Made by a program: the position numbers and the translations under genes. Below, in pieces: positions 9,841-19,671 of a stretch of DNA of 64,000 bases. The DNA comes from Nitrosomonas communis (GTDB lineage Bacteria > Pseudomonadota > Gammaproteobacteria > Burkholderiales > Nitrosomonadaceae). The stretch lies in assembly GCF_001007935.1 (NCBI RefSeq), contig NZ_CP011451.1, positions 2,666,001 to 2,730,000 on the forward strand. Reading direction: 5' to 3'. The notes beneath the pieces were generated by a model that saw nothing but the letters and a program-made list of their open reading frames with translations, was not told where the DNA came from and searched no databases. Numbering within the stretch: the stretch's first letter is position 1; every line of letters begins with the position of its first letter.

Positions 9841-11400
9841 ATGACAATAAAACAAGCATTAATCAGCGTTTCAGATAAAACAGGTATTGTTGAGCTGGCC
9901 ACAACACTACATCAGTTTGGAATCCATATCATTTCTTCTGGTGGTACTGCCAAGTTATTACAAGAAGCAGGAATAGCTGTGACAGAAGTCAGTGAGTACA
10001 CTAATTTTCCAGAAATGCTCGATGGGCGAGTAAAAACTCTTCATCCCAAAATTCACGCTGGAATCTTAGCTAGAATGGATCTACCTGAGCATAATCAAGC
10101 CATACAAAATGCTGGGATATCTCCTATTGAATTAGTTATTGTCAATTTATACCCATTTGTTGAAACGATCGCACGGGCTGATTGTACGCTTGAGGATGCG
10201 ATTGAAAATATTGATATCGGTGGACCTACTTTAATTCGGGCAGCAGCAAAAAATTACCAGCATGTTACAGTGATTGTTGATCCGGAGGACTACCCAATTT
10301 TATTGACTGAAATGGAATCCGGCAATGGCGCAGTAGCATTAACACATCGCTTTCAGTTTGCACAAAAGGCCTTTTCACATACCGCTCGTTATGATAGCGC
10401 TATCAGTCATTATTTAACAGCCATTGATTCAAACCAACAACAGCAATTATTTCCAGACCATCTCAATCTCAATTTCAATATCATTCAATCGTTGCGCTAT
10501 GGTGAAAACCCGCACCAGCAAGCTGCTTTTTATCGTGATGCAATAAATCTACCTGGAAGCCTGGCAAACTATACACAGTTACAAGGCAAGGAATTATCTT
10601 ATAACAACATTGCGGATACAGATGCAGCTTGGGAATGTATAAAAACCTTTAATCAACCTGCTTGTGTCATTATCAAACATGCCAATCCATGTGGCGTGGC
10701 GATAGCTGATACCCCTCTCGCCGCTTATAAGCTAGCCTTTGCAACTGATCCAACTTCTGCATTTGGAGGTATTATTGCTTTTAACCGCTCGGTCGATGCC
10801 GAATTAGCCGAAGCCATTTCGAAGCAGTTTGTTGAAGTTATTATCGCACCTGAAATTTCACTGGAAGCCAGCAGTATTTTAAGTCAGAAGCCTAATATTC
10901 GTGTACTGACGGTACCATTACAGATGCAGACTAACCACTATGAATTAAAACGAGTAGGCGGTGGATTATTGGTGCAGACACCGGATAGTCTTAATATTAC
11001 AGAAAATCAGTTAAAAGTAGTCTCCAAAGCTCAACCGACACGACAACAAATTGAAGATTGTTTATTTGCCTGGCGTGTCGCGAAATTTGTCAAATCCAAC
11101 GCCATCGTATTTTGTGCTCAAGGGCAAACACTGGGTATTGGCGCAGGTCAAATGAGTCGCATCGATAGCGCTCGTATCGCTTCAATTAAAGCTAGTCAGG
11201 CAGGATTAAGTTTAATGGACTCTGCCGTTGCCTCAGATGCCTTTTTTCCATTCCGAGATGGGCTAGATGTCGTTGTTCAAGCAGGTGCTAGAGTCGTTAT
11301 TCAGCCAGGAGGCAGTATTCGAGACGAAGAAGTCATTAAAGCAGCCGATGAACACGGTATTGTGATGATATTTACTGGAGTGCGACATTTTAGGCACTAG
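9841..11400 (+). CDS. purH: Bifunctional AICAR transformylase / IMP cyclohydrolase
   Basis: 519 aa, the normal length. It catalyses the last two steps to IMP. The N-terminal MGS-like cyclohydrolase domain (about 1-190) carries [18 protein letters not shown] and [16 protein letters not shown]. The C-terminal transformylase domain contains RYGENPHQ and the [10 protein letters not shown] motif with the catalytic Lys-His pair, and ends in GVRHFRH. It sits 10 bp after fis and 87 bp before purD, so purine synthesis genes are clustered with fis. Confidence 0.97.
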   Translation: MTIKQALISVSDKTGIVELATTLHQFGIHIISSGGTAKLLQEAGIAVTEVSEYTNFPEMLDGRVKTLHPKIHAGILARMDLPEHNQAIQNAGISPIELVIVNLYPFVETIARADCTLEDAIENIDIGGPTLIRAAAKNYQHVTVIVDPEDYPILLTEMESGNGAVALTHRFQFAQKAFSHTARYDSAISHYLTAIDSNQQQQLFPDHLNLNFNIIQSLRYGENPHQQAAFYRDAINLPGSLANYTQLQGKELSYNNIADTDAAWECIKTFNQPACVIIKHANPCGVAIADTPLAAYKLAFATDPTSAFGGIIAFNRSVDAELAEAISKQFVEVIIAPEISLEASSILSQKPNIRVLTVPLQMQTNHYELKRVGGGLLVQTPDSLNITENQLKVVSKAQPTRQQIEDCLFAWRVAKFVKSNAIVFCAQGQTLGIGAGQMSRIDSARIASIKASQAGLSLMDSAVASDAFFPFRDGLDVVVQAGARVVIQPGGSIRDEEVIKAADEHGIVMIFTGVRHFRH

Positions 11401-11487
11401 AATGAGCTTATCCATTATCAGATTACACCTATACCTCTTTTACCTTGTGCAATTTTTTAATATTCATTAATTTTTATTTCTTGGCAT

Positions 11488-12792
11488 ATGAAATTACTCG
11501 TGATCGGAAGTGGCGGTAGAGAGCATGCATTAGCCTGGAAATTGAGCCAATCTCCACGTGCCAGCAAAGTTTATGTTGCACCAGGCAATGCAGGTACCGC
11601 ACTCGAACCGGGATTAGAGAATATTCCTTTCACTGCAATATCCGATCTAGTGGTATTTGCGCAGAAAGAAAAAATTGCATTAACTATCGTTGGTCCAGAG
11701 TCCCCTTTAGCGAATGGTATTGTCGATGATTTCAACGCTGCAGGTCTCAAGATCTTTGGGCCAACCAAAAAGGTTGCACAACTAGAATCATCCAAGACTT
11801 TTGCTAAAGCGTTTATGCAGCGCCATAGTATTCCAACCGCTACATTTGCAAGCTTTGATAACCCATCTGAAGCTCATCATTATATTGATCAGAGAGAAGC
11901 TCCGATTGTTATTAAAGCAGATGGCCTGGCAGCAGGAAAAGGTGTGATTATTGCCATGACGCTGACAGAAGCCCATGAAGCAGTTGATACGATACTGATA
12001 GAACATCGATTAGGTGAAGCAGGTGCTCGAATTCTAATTGAAGATTATCTTGAAGGAGAAGAAGCCAGCTTCATTGTGATGTCTGATGGTCGAAATGGCT
12101 TACCTCTTGCGACTAGTCAGGATCATAAACGTTTGTTAGATAACAATAGAGGACCGAATACAGGCGGCATGGGCGCTTATTCACCTGCTCAAATAATATC
12201 TCCTACGCTACATGCCAAGATTATGCGTGAAGTTATCACCCCAACCATACAAGGTATGGCACGTGATGGCGAGATCTACACCGGATTTCTTTATGCTGGA
12301 TTAATGATTACTCCAAGGGGAGAAGTTAAGGTATTGGAATTTAACTGCCGTTTAGGTGATCCAGAAACGCAACCTATTATGCTGCGATTGAAAAGTGATC
12401 TGACCATCTTACTGGAGCACGCAATGAATAGAACTTTAGATAAGGTTGAAATTGAATGGGATCGACGTGCTGCGTTGGGTGTGGTGATGGCTGCCGAAGG
12501 GTATCCAGATGCACCGCAAAAAAATGATGTGATCACTGGTTTAACTGAAATAATGACTAATCAAATGTCTACAGATGAATTTCATATATTTCATTCAGGT
12601 ACTACGTTTGGTAATCAAGATAAGAATGAAATCTTAACAGCTGGAGGACGTGTATTATGCGTCACTGCACTAGGTGAAAATATTAAGCTGGCTCATAACC
12701 GCGCTTACGATATCGCAAGCAAAATCCATTTTAAAGGATGTCAGATGAGACATGATATCGGCTGTAAAGGAATAGAAAATTACAGCAAGTAA
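11488..12792 (+). CDS. purD: Phosphoribosylamine-glycine ligase (GARS)
   Basis: 434-aa ATP-grasp enzyme making GAR, the second step of purine synthesis. The N-domain fingerprint VIGSGGREHALAWKL, the ATP-grasp segment VIKADGLAAGKGVI and the metal-binding EFNCRLGDPETQ are intact. The purH-purD order is common in proteobacteria. A MITE-like repeat begins only 10 bp after the stop, where a terminator would normally be, and may serve as one through its hairpin. Confidence 0.97.
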   Translation: MKLLVIGSGGREHALAWKLSQSPRASKVYVAPGNAGTALEPGLENIPFTAISDLVVFAQKEKIALTIVGPESPLANGIVDDFNAAGLKIFGPTKKVAQLESSKTFAKAFMQRHSIPTATFASFDNPSEAHHYIDQREAPIVIKADGLAAGKGVIIAMTLTEAHEAVDTILIEHRLGEAGARILIEDYLEGEEASFIVMSDGRNGLPLATSQDHKRLLDNNRGPNTGGMGAYSPAQIISPTLHAKIMREVITPTIQGMARDGEIYTGFLYAGLMITPRGEVKVLEFNCRLGDPETQPIMLRLKSDLTILLEHAMNRTLDKVEIEWDRRAALGVVMAAEGYPDAPQKNDVITGLTEIMTNQMSTDEFHIFHSGTTFGNQDKNEILTAGGRVLCVTALGENIKLAHNRAYDIASKIHFKGCQMRHDIGCKGIENYSK

Positions 12793-12801
12793 AAGAATCT
12801 A

Positions 12802-12905
12802 ATTCCATTTCTAAATCAAAACGAACTTTGCTGGCTTCACCTTGCCGTATTATCTATCCTTGTCTGCAGCTCGCCTTCGCGTTATGTTTGATTAGAAATG
12901 GAATA
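12802..12905 (-). repeat. MITE-like palindromic repeat, copy 2
   Basis: Starts ATTCCATTTCTAAATCAAAA and ends GATTAGAAATGGAAT. The interior is in the opposite orientation to copy 1 (GGCTTCACCTTGCCGTATTA then GCAGCTCGCCTTCGCG). It begins 10 bp after the purD stop codon. The 350 bp from here to the next gene is AT-rich and shows no other feature I can support. Confidence 0.9.
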
Positions 12906-13257
12906 ACTATATTCAGCATTGAGAAAGATTACGCAAGCAAATCAGTTTGCAAATTGCAATTATCCCATTAATTTTTGATACTCTCTGGAATTCTGGTTTT
13001 ATCCCAAATTTTCTTTTCTTAATATAAGCTTTTAATAAATCAATAAATTACCCCCTATCTCTTTTTGAGTATATACCTGGGAATCAAATCATCGTCAAAA
13101 ATGGATGAGTTACTGATAGCTCTCAAATCGTCAAATTGATGCTGAACCCATTTTTTTACAAAGTAAAGCAAATTAATTTTACATTCTGCAGTCTGCTCGG
13201 CATAAAGCTACAAATTTAATTTAATATATAAGCCAGAAATTGCGACAGTTGAAATTA

Positions 13258-13518
13258 ATGCATTTTTATAAGCAAGGATTGAAGATTGTGATAACTAAAT
13301 GGATAATATTGATTATTATTGTATTTTTAATTTATTGGAGCCTTAGAAGCCTTCAACAAGCCAAAAAACAATCTGCGGCATCAAAAAAGGAAATCGAAGA
13401 TATGGTTTGTTGTGCACATTGCGGTTTACATATTCCAAGAAGTGAAAGTATTACTGCAGATAAAAAACATTTCTGCAGCCTCGACCACCAGCAATTATAT
13501 TTGAAATCATCACAATAG
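13258..13518 (+). CDS. PP0621-like small membrane protein with Cys-rich tail
   Basis: 86 aa. One transmembrane helix (about residues 14-30) is followed by a short linker and a C-terminal cysteine cluster, MVCCAHCGLHIPR then HFCSLDH, resembling the zinc-ribbon-like end of the PP0621 family. ATG 13258 is chosen over a TTG six codons upstream. Function is unknown in the family. It stands alone and converges on ctaA. Confidence 0.7.
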   Translation: MHFYKQGLKIVITKWIILIIIVFLIYWSLRSLQQAKKQSAASKKEIEDMVCCAHCGLHIPRSESITADKKHFCSLDHQQLYLKSSQ

Positions 13519-13586
13519 TTTCTGTGTTCTCCTGGACGTATTTTTTATTCCTTTTTATACCGAAATAAAATCACTAGACCCGTCAG

Positions 13587-14600
13587 CTAAGACAATTTAC
13601 GATTAACCCAGAGCGCCGTAGTAAACAATAAAATAGCACCTGCTTGGTGAGCTGCAGCTAGAGGTAATGGCACGACTAATAATAACGTGCTGATTCCTAA
13701 GCTGATCTGTATGATTAACATCACCAAGAGAAGATGACATGCCAATTGTTCAGAACGGGATAGCGAATATTTTTTTGTTTTAAACCAGAAAAGAGGGATA
13801 AGAAATGCCAATAGCCATGCGATCATGCGATGATCAAACTGAACTGTAGCCATATTCTCAAAGAAATTCCGATACCATGGTTCCAATATGAATAAATCCG
13901 GTGGCATCAAATAACCGTTCATTAGAGGAAAGGTGTTGTAAGCTAAGCCAGCATGAATCCCGGCAACGAGACCGCCTGACAATACCATAATAAATATAAG
14001 TATGGTAATCAAAAAAGAAAATCGACGTAAACCCTGTAAGCTCGGTTTTTCTTGCTGAAGACTATTCTCAGATGACCATAACCCAGTTGCTACCCAGAAC
14101 ATGGCTGCATAGATAATAAATGCAAGTCCCAAGTGAGCTGTTAGGCGGTATTGACTGACATAAACATTGTCCACTAAACCGCTCATCACCATATACCAAC
14201 CCATCAGGCCTTGCAGAGCACCTAATACAAAAATACCCAGTAATTTGAGACCGAGTATACGATCAACTTGCTTACGGATCACAAAATAAATAAAAGGAAC
14301 AAAATACACTATCCCTATCGCCCGCCCTAATAAGCGATGAAAATATTCCCACCAGAAAATTCCCTTAAATTCATCCAATGTCATCCCTTTATTAACCTCT
14401 TCGTATTGTGGGATGAGGCGATATTTTTCAAAAAGTACTATCCAGTCTTCTTGGTTGAGTGGTGGAATTGTGCCAATAAGAGGTTGCCACTCGACAATGG
14501 ATAATCCGGAACCTGTGAGGCGTGTTACCCCTCCAACAACTACCATAGCAAAGACAAGAGCGCAACAAATAAATAACCAAATCGCAATGGGTTTTTGCAT
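13587..14600 (-). CDS. ctaA: Haem A synthase (COX15/CtaA family)
   Basis: 337-aa polytopic membrane enzyme converting haem O to haem A for aa3-type cytochrome oxidase. It has about eight transmembrane helices. Conserved histidine segments are visible: [14 protein letters not shown] early, [12 protein letters not shown] mid-protein, FDHRMIAW and [11 protein letters not shown] late, the haem-ligand pattern of the family. The [20 protein letters not shown] start is diagnostic. ATG 14600 is preferred to an upstream TTG. No cox genes lie in the window. smpB is 54 bp upstream on the same strand. Confidence 0.93.
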   Translation of the reverse strand: MQKPIAIWLFICCALVFAMVVVGGVTRLTGSGLSIVEWQPLIGTIPPLNQEDWIVLFEKYRLIPQYEEVNKGMTLDEFKGIFWWEYFHRLLGRAIGIVYFVPFIYFVIRKQVDRILGLKLLGIFVLGALQGLMGWYMVMSGLVDNVYVSQYRLTAHLGLAFIIYAAMFWVATGLWSSENSLQQEKPSLQGLRRFSFLITILIFIMVLSGGLVAGIHAGLAYNTFPLMNGYLMPPDLFILEPWYRNFFENMATVQFDHRMIAWLLAFLIPLFWFKTKKYSLSRSEQLACHLLLVMLIIQISLGISTLLLVVPLPLAAAHQAGAILLFTTALWVNRKLS

Positions 14601-14654
14601 AATGACCAAATCAAAAATTGTTTAAATTCAGCGAGTGCTAGCACAGAGAAAATA

Positions 14655-15098
14655 TTAGCGGGCACGGAGCAAACGTTGTTTAGCGCGCTCCCATTCTTTA
14701 CGTTTTTCAGTTTCCCGTTTATCGTATTGTTTTTTGCCTTTGGCAAGACCTATTTCAACTTTAATTCTACCTGTTTTATAATGCATATCGAGAGGTACTA
14801 GGGTGTATCCAGCACGCTCAACTTTACCTATTAGCCGGTTTATCTCTTCTGCATGCAGCAAGAGTTTGCGCGTACGTACTGGATCCGGATTGATGTGGGT
14901 TGAAGCTGTAGGCAAAGGACTCAGGTGACTACCGATGAGATATAATTCACCATTGCGAATGATAACATAGGCTTCTTTTAATTGAACTCGTCCCGCACGA
15001 ATCGCTTTGACTTCCCAACCTTCCAGAACAATACCTGCTTCGTATTTTTCCTCGATAAAATAATCATGGAACGCTTTTTTATTTTGAGCAATACTCAT
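14655..15098 (-). CDS. smpB: SsrA-binding protein SmpB
   Basis: 147-aa tmRNA partner for trans-translation rescue of stalled ribosomes. The beta-barrel core includes [33 protein letters not shown] and [13 protein letters not shown], followed by the basic C-terminal tail ending AKQRLLRAR. The ATG at 15098 ([10 protein letters not shown]) matches family starts; an in-frame ATG nine codons earlier is unlikely. It is divergent from ratA, the conserved arrangement in beta- and gammaproteobacteria. Confidence 0.96.
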   Translation of the reverse strand: MSIAQNKKAFHDYFIEEKYEAGIVLEGWEVKAIRAGRVQLKEAYVIIRNGELYLIGSHLSPLPTASTHINPDPVRTRKLLLHAEEINRLIGKVERAGYTLVPLDMHYKTGRIKVEIGLAKGKKQYDKRETEKRKEWERAKQRLLRAR

Positions 15099-15201
15099 CT
15101 GGGAATATGACAGGAATAAAGACAATAACTCTAAAATTTTTATATTAGTTTATCAGTTTTTCCAGCTTCGGCTCAGATGAAAATAAAAGGTTAATAATCT
15201 T

Positions 15202-15663
15202 ATGGCAGAAATAGAAAAATCAGTTTTAGTTGACTTCTCAGCGGTTCAAATGTTTAACTTGGTTGATACCGTTGAAAATTATCCAGAATTTCTGCCTTGG
15301 TGTGATGGGGCATCTGTTAAGCTGCAAAATGACGAAATTGCGCATGCAACTGTCCATATCAATTATCATCACATCAAGCATAGCTTTACCACAGAAAATA
15401 AACGTCAACCACCCGGCTTAACTGACATGACGCCTGGGCAGATCGAAATGAATTTATTAGATGGGCCTTTTGAGCATCTGGATGGCTTATGGCGTTTTAT
15501 CCCTTTATCAGAAAATGCTTGCAAAATAGAATTTCGTCTGCATTACACATTTTCTCATAAGTTGTTGGAGAAACTAGTGGGTCCTGTGTTTTATATGATT
15601 GCCAATAACTTCGTAGAAGCATTCATAGAGCGCGCTGAGGCCATTTATGGACCGCGTGATTGA
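15202..15663 (+). CDS. ratA: RatA/COQ10-type START-domain protein
   Basis: 153-aa SRPBCC (START-like) protein. The pattern MAEIEKSVLVDFSAVQMFNL, YPEFLPWCDGA and GPFEHLDGLWRF is typical of the RatA/YfjG and mitochondrial COQ10 family. Two roles are discussed for the family: ubiquinone binding and, in E. coli, interference with 70S ribosome assembly. The sequence does not decide between them. It overlaps ratB by 17 bp and is divergent from smpB across about 100 bp. Confidence 0.92.
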   Translation: MAEIEKSVLVDFSAVQMFNLVDTVENYPEFLPWCDGASVKLQNDEIAHATVHINYHHIKHSFTTENKRQPPGLTDMTPGQIEMNLLDGPFEHLDGLWRFIPLSENACKIEFRLHYTFSHKLLEKLVGPVFYMIANNFVEAFIERAEAIYGPRD

Positions 15664-15946
15664 TCAAATAGAAGTGGAAGTGGCCTATGCACTTCCCCAT
15701 CGTCAATTTCTTAAACGCTTTTATGTGCCCAGCGGTACAACCATAGAGCAGGCTATTACCTTATCTGGAATACAGGATATATTCACTGAAATTGATTTAG
15801 AAAAGCAAAAAATAGGGATTTTCAGTAAACTCACCAAACGAGGAGCTATTTTACAAGATGGTGACCGAGTAGAAATCTATCGCCCTCTTCTACTCGACCC
15901 AAAAGAAAATAGGAGAAAGCGTTTAAATGAAATGGCTAGAAAATAA
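15647..15946 (+). CDS. ratB: RnfH/RatB family ubiquitin-like protein
   Basis: 99-aa beta-grasp protein (RnfH/YfjF/RatB, UPF0125). Features are the opening IEVEVAYALPHRQFLKR, the KIGIFSKLTKRGAILQDGDR core, and the end RVEIYRPLLLDPKENRRKR. The start lies within ratA (17 bp overlap), indicating coupled translation. ratA-ratB pairing is conserved; function is unclear in most hosts. Confidence 0.93.
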   Translation: MDRVIDQIEVEVAYALPHRQFLKRFYVPSGTTIEQAITLSGIQDIFTEIDLEKQKIGIFSKLTKRGAILQDGDRVEIYRPLLLDPKENRRKRLNEMARK

Positions 15947-16081
15947 AAATAGGTAATATTTATTTTATAAATCATATAGTTATTTTTTTATCCCATCCAA
16001 TTGCTAATGATCATATTAACATATTGTTTATATCCTAATTTTTATAGAAGATATTCAGTTATACCAACTTTTATACCATTA

Positions 16082-16196
16082 TCAGAGAATCGCTAGCACA
16101 TCCTTTTCCGTAACTGCCGATTCAGTCAAATTTTCAGCGGCATGGCGACGACTAATTAAAGCCCCAGCAAAAACAGCATACAAATCATAATTATTT
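16082..16196 (-). pseudogene. C-terminal fragment of an unidentified gene, cut by an IS
   Basis: On the minus strand an open frame runs from the edge of the IS at 16196 to a TGA at 16082. It encodes about 37 residues with a coding-like end (ALISRRHAAENLTESAV). No start or upstream half is found on the far side of the IS. I do not recognise the family. The rest of the 250-bp gap after ratB is AT-rich with nothing I can name. Confidence 0.3.
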
Positions 16197-17309
16197 ACTG
16201 ATGTTACGCATGCCGCCGAAAAAAGCTTATCATTTTAGTCATGAAAAAAGAAAAACTTGAGCTATATACTGATTATCTGATCAGCAACAACGGTTATGCA
16301 ACAGCGCCAGGCTTATCGGCAATGCTGGATGGCGAAGTCAGTCATGACCAGGTGACGCGTTTTTTATCGGAGGAAGAATTACACCTCGAAAGATTTATAG
16401 CGGCAGGTTAAATCAACCGTGCGACAGGTTGAGCGCGAGGCCGGCTGTCTGATTTTTGATGACACGATTCAAGAGAAAGAATGGACGGATGAGAACGAGA
16501 TCATGTGCTGGCATTATGATCATAGCAAAGGACGAGCGGTAAAAGGTATTAACGTGCTCAATGCCTGTGGTATTACAATGGCGAAGTATCAGTACCGGTC
16601 GCCTTTAGAGTGATGCACAAACCGATCCAGTTCTGTGAGGTAACGACACGGCAAGTCAAGCGTGCCAACGTGGCGACTCAAAAATGAACTGATGCGGGAG
16701 AGGCTAACTACCTGTGTGCTGAATGCGATAAAGTTCCGTTATGTCCTGATGGATAGCTGGTTTGCGTCGCAGGAGAATTTTGAATTTATTTTGAAGAAAA
16801 AGAAGCATTTTATTGCTGCGTTAAAAGACCATCGTCTGATAGTGCTCAACGGGGGAAGACAAGAAACAAGGGCGCTTTGTACGGATCAGTGAACTGGACT
16901 TAGCGGATAAGCAAGCAGTGCGCGGCTGGCTGAAGGGCTTCGAACAGGAAGTGCTGTTAAATACGGTAAGTCTTTACAAACAAAGACGGCAGCACCGGTT
17001 GGTTGAATCTGGTATGTAGTGATTTGACGTGCGATGGCAAAGATGTTGCAACGATCTACCAGAAACGGTGGAAAGTTGAAGAATTTCATAAGTCTCTGAC
17101 ATCCAATGCGGGATTGGCGAAATCGCCAACCCGTACGGTAACCACGCAGAACAACCCTGTTTTCATGGCCATCTATGCCGTGTTCAAGCTGGAATGCTTG
17201 AAGATCAAACACAAGGCCAATCATTTTGCATTACGAGCAAGACTTTTCATTAAAGCCAATCAGATAGCCTATGCTGAATTGCAAAAAATGAAGATCGCGT
17301 AACATCAGT
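16197..17309 (+). mobile_element. IS4-type insertion sequence, degenerate
   Basis: Bounded by a perfect 13-bp inverted repeat: ACTGATGTTACGC at 16197-16209 and its complement at 17297-17309. Total length is 1113 bp with one plus-strand transposase. A clear target duplication is not visible. The ends are intact while the gene is broken, so the copy could still be mobilised in trans by a relative. Confidence 0.8.
16241..17302 (+). pseudogene. IS4/IS701-like transposase, broken
   Basis: The ATG at 16241 opens MKKEKLELYTDYLISNNG, but a frame change near 16393 and an in-frame TAG replacing Trp (before RQVKSTVRQVERE) interrupt it. Further frame changes lie around 16585-16670, 16850 and 16960. Still readable are DDTIQEKEW (first Asp), VLMDSWFAS (second Asp) and YQKRWKVEEF, a Y-x2-R-x3-E signature of IS4-type transposases. 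At least four lesions make it non-functional. Confidence 0.85.
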
Positions 17310-17413
17310 TTAGAACTCAAATTTTCCATTTCTGTATCTAATGGTATCCAAATAGTATAATTAACAGCAAATAAATAGTTTGTAGCAATTAACGCACAAA
17401 ATTTTATTGAAGC

Positions 17414-17519
17414 GTTAAAAAAACAAAACCATGTTAGCTATGTTTTACTACATGACTGTGGATGATTCTGAATATATGACAGCATATCGCATCTCAGAAC
17501 ATGTGCTATGATCCATGGC
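17414..17519 (+). repeat. Diverged direct repeat upstream of beta-lactamase-fold gene
   Basis: About 105 bp beginning GTTAAAAAAACAAAACC and ending ATCTCAGAACATGTGCTATG then ATCCATG. It aligns end to end with 18620-18722 beyond the downstream gene, with substitutions and small gaps. It carries a 26-codon reading frame (17431-17511) that is not conserved as protein in the other copy. It probably contains the promoter of the following gene. Confidence 0.7.
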
Positions 17520-17545
17520 CGATCATAATTTTATGAGGCTTCTTA

Positions 17546-18622
17546 ATGACAGTTAATAACTCAGTGCAATCTTCATCCAGCTTCTGCTTTCCATCAGACT
17601 CAAAAATTCGTCAGATCATTTCGGAACGAATCGAACATCATAAGCAAGGTGTTGGTATCGTTATTGGGATCGTTGGGCAGGAAGGTCGCCACATTATCGC
17701 TCACGGCCATTTCGGTATAAACGACTCTCGTTCAGTGGACGCCAATACAATTTTTGAAATTGGTTCCGTCACTAAGATTTTTACCGCTCTATTGCTTGCC
17801 GATATGGTTCAGCATGCTGAACTTGTGCTTACTGATCCCATTGCGAAATATCTTCCCAAAGAAATCATTGTGCCACAACGTAACGGTAAGGCAATCACCT
17901 TGATAGATCTGGCAACTCATATGTCAGGCCTGCCATGTCTGCCCGATCACTTTGCCCCAACCAATCCAGACAATGCGTATGCGGATTATTCTGTCGAACA
18001 ACTTTATCAGTTTCTTTCAAGCTATCAATTGACGCGCGATATCGGATCACAATGGGAATATTCCAATCTTGGTTATGGGCTTTTAGGTCATGTGCTAGCG
18101 CGGCGAGCCGGTACTGATTACGAAACCTTAGTTCGTGAACGCATCCTCGCGCCGTCTTGTATGAAGGACACGGGTATCACCCTTTCTTCCGAGATGAAAG
18201 CAAGACTTGCCACTGGCCATAACTCGGCATTGGAAGCATATCCAAATTGGGATTTGCCAACACTCGCCGGTTCAGGTGCTTTACGCTCGACAGCAAACGA
18301 TTTGTTGACGTTCTTGGAAATGGCACTTGGTATCAGAGAAACAACACTTTCTTCTGCATTCGCCGCCATGCTTACCTCACGGCGGCCTATTGGCGTAGGC
18401 GATGATGAGATTGGGCTCGGTTGGAATATCATGAAAAATAGTGACAATGAAATGGTCTGGCATAATGGCGGTACCGGTGGATATTGTTCCTTTATTGGTT
18501 TCCTACCAAAAATAAATGTAGGCGTTGTAGCACTTGTAAATGCATACACCGATAAAGGTGTTGACGACATCGCGCAGCACCTGCTCAACTCCGAAATACC
18601 TCTCGCATTCCAAAAAGGTTAA
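17546..18622 (+). CDS. Serine hydrolase, class C beta-lactamase / esterase fold
   Basis: 358-aa member of the AmpC/esterase (COG1680) superfamily. The active-site SVTK (Ser74, Lys77), the YSN triad motif in WEYSNLGYG and a C-terminal HNGGTGGY in place of KTG are all visible. The HNGG variant is commoner in esterases and peptidases than in true AmpC enzymes. There is no signal peptide, so it is probably cytoplasmic, which argues against a resistance role. A GAGG precedes the ATG by 9 bp. It is flanked by an approximately 105-bp direct repeat. Confidence 0.85.
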   Translation: MTVNNSVQSSSSFCFPSDSKIRQIISERIEHHKQGVGIVIGIVGQEGRHIIAHGHFGINDSRSVDANTIFEIGSVTKIFTALLLADMVQHAELVLTDPIAKYLPKEIIVPQRNGKAITLIDLATHMSGLPCLPDHFAPTNPDNAYADYSVEQLYQFLSSYQLTRDIGSQWEYSNLGYGLLGHVLARRAGTDYETLVRERILAPSCMKDTGITLSSEMKARLATGHNSALEAYPNWDLPTLAGSGALRSTANDLLTFLEMALGIRETTLSSAFAAMLTSRRPIGVGDDEIGLGWNIMKNSDNEMVWHNGGTGGYCSFIGFLPKINVGVVALVNAYTDKGVDDIAQHLLNSEIPLAFQKG

Positions 18623-18722
18623 AAAACCAGAACCGCGGCAAACATGTTTCCCTACATGAATATGGACGGTTGTTATGGGTACATGGCAGTATTTCATTTC
18701 AGAACATGCGTCATAATCCATG
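18620..18722 (+). repeat. Diverged direct repeat downstream of beta-lactamase-fold gene
   Basis: Partner of 17414-17519. It begins GTTAAAAAACCAGAACC at the stop codon of the hydrolase gene and ends TTCAGAACATGCGTCATAAT then CCATG. Same order and spacing of matching blocks as the upstream copy. Confidence 0.7.
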
Positions 18723-18834
18723 ACGCTCGTAAGATGACGAATATTCTAAGGATCATCACCAACGTCATTAATCTCAATCGTTTCATTACATACTGGTGTT
18801 GATATATCTGGGATCGCAGTAATTACAGCATAAA

Positions 18835-19603
18835 ATGATGCGTATTTTCTCCTTGCGTTGGGCTCACCTAATAGCCATGTTTGCAAAAACCGAAATAGCC
18901 AAAGAGTTCCGCAAATGGGCGTTAGATTCAGATATTTTGGAACGGGAAACAGCCATTTCGCTATCCCCTGCTTCCGAAGAAACCCTGACTCCCTTAGAAG
19001 TGCAAATACTACACGAGGTAATCGATCACAAGGCGGCAGGCTGTGGATCATGGAAAGCCAAGGCGTACCCAGAAATCTACACCCGGTTGCAAAACAAATT
19101 TCGTGTTAATAGTTACAAGCTACTCCCGCGTAATAAATTAACCGATGCTATCCTCTACGTTACCGATATGGAATTACGCAGCGCACCAAAATTATTGCCA
19201 GAACGTGTGCCTGTGCGCAAAGTTGGAGACTTGGGTTTTTTCAACAAAAGTGGACGCGAAAGTTCATATCGACACAGCCCTGAGTCATTCTCTATCTGGT
19301 GGGATTACCCGCAGCACCTGTAGGAGTTGGAATGGGAAGAAGGTTTAAAGGTTGGCCGCAACTTCTTCGCTGATGTGGCGGAACTAGCTGAGCATGATGA
19401 GGACGCGGCTTATCTTTTAATTCAGGCTGTATTAGGCATTGCCTGGTCGCTTCCAGCAGGAAACACACAACGCAACAGTTGTATCGAGCACGGATTTGAA
19501 CAGTTGTATCGAGCACGGATTTGCTCAGGCAATGGCCGTTACAGTAATGACTGGGCTACATGCTATTCGTGATGGAATGACGCCCTATACAAGAAGGGTA
19601 TGA
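18835..19603 (+). pseudogene. BRO-type phage antirepressor remnant
   Basis: The N-terminal part resembles the end of a BRO-N domain (HLIAMFAKTEIAKEFRKWAL) with its beginning missing. The middle, AYPEIYTRLQNKFRVNSYKL then LPRNKLTDAIL, resembles the C-terminal part of phage antirepressors. An in-frame TAG at 19321 interrupts the gene. A 25-bp tandem duplication (19474-19498, 19499-19523) then shifts the frame. Removing one unit restores EHGFAQAMAVTVMTGLH to a stop at 19601. Prophage debris; no other phage gene is intact nearby. Confidence 0.65.
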
Positions 19604-19671
19604 TATAGGAGTATTAATAAAAGAATATCTCCGCGAAGCATAGTATTGCGACGTGGAGACAGAAGCAGAAT

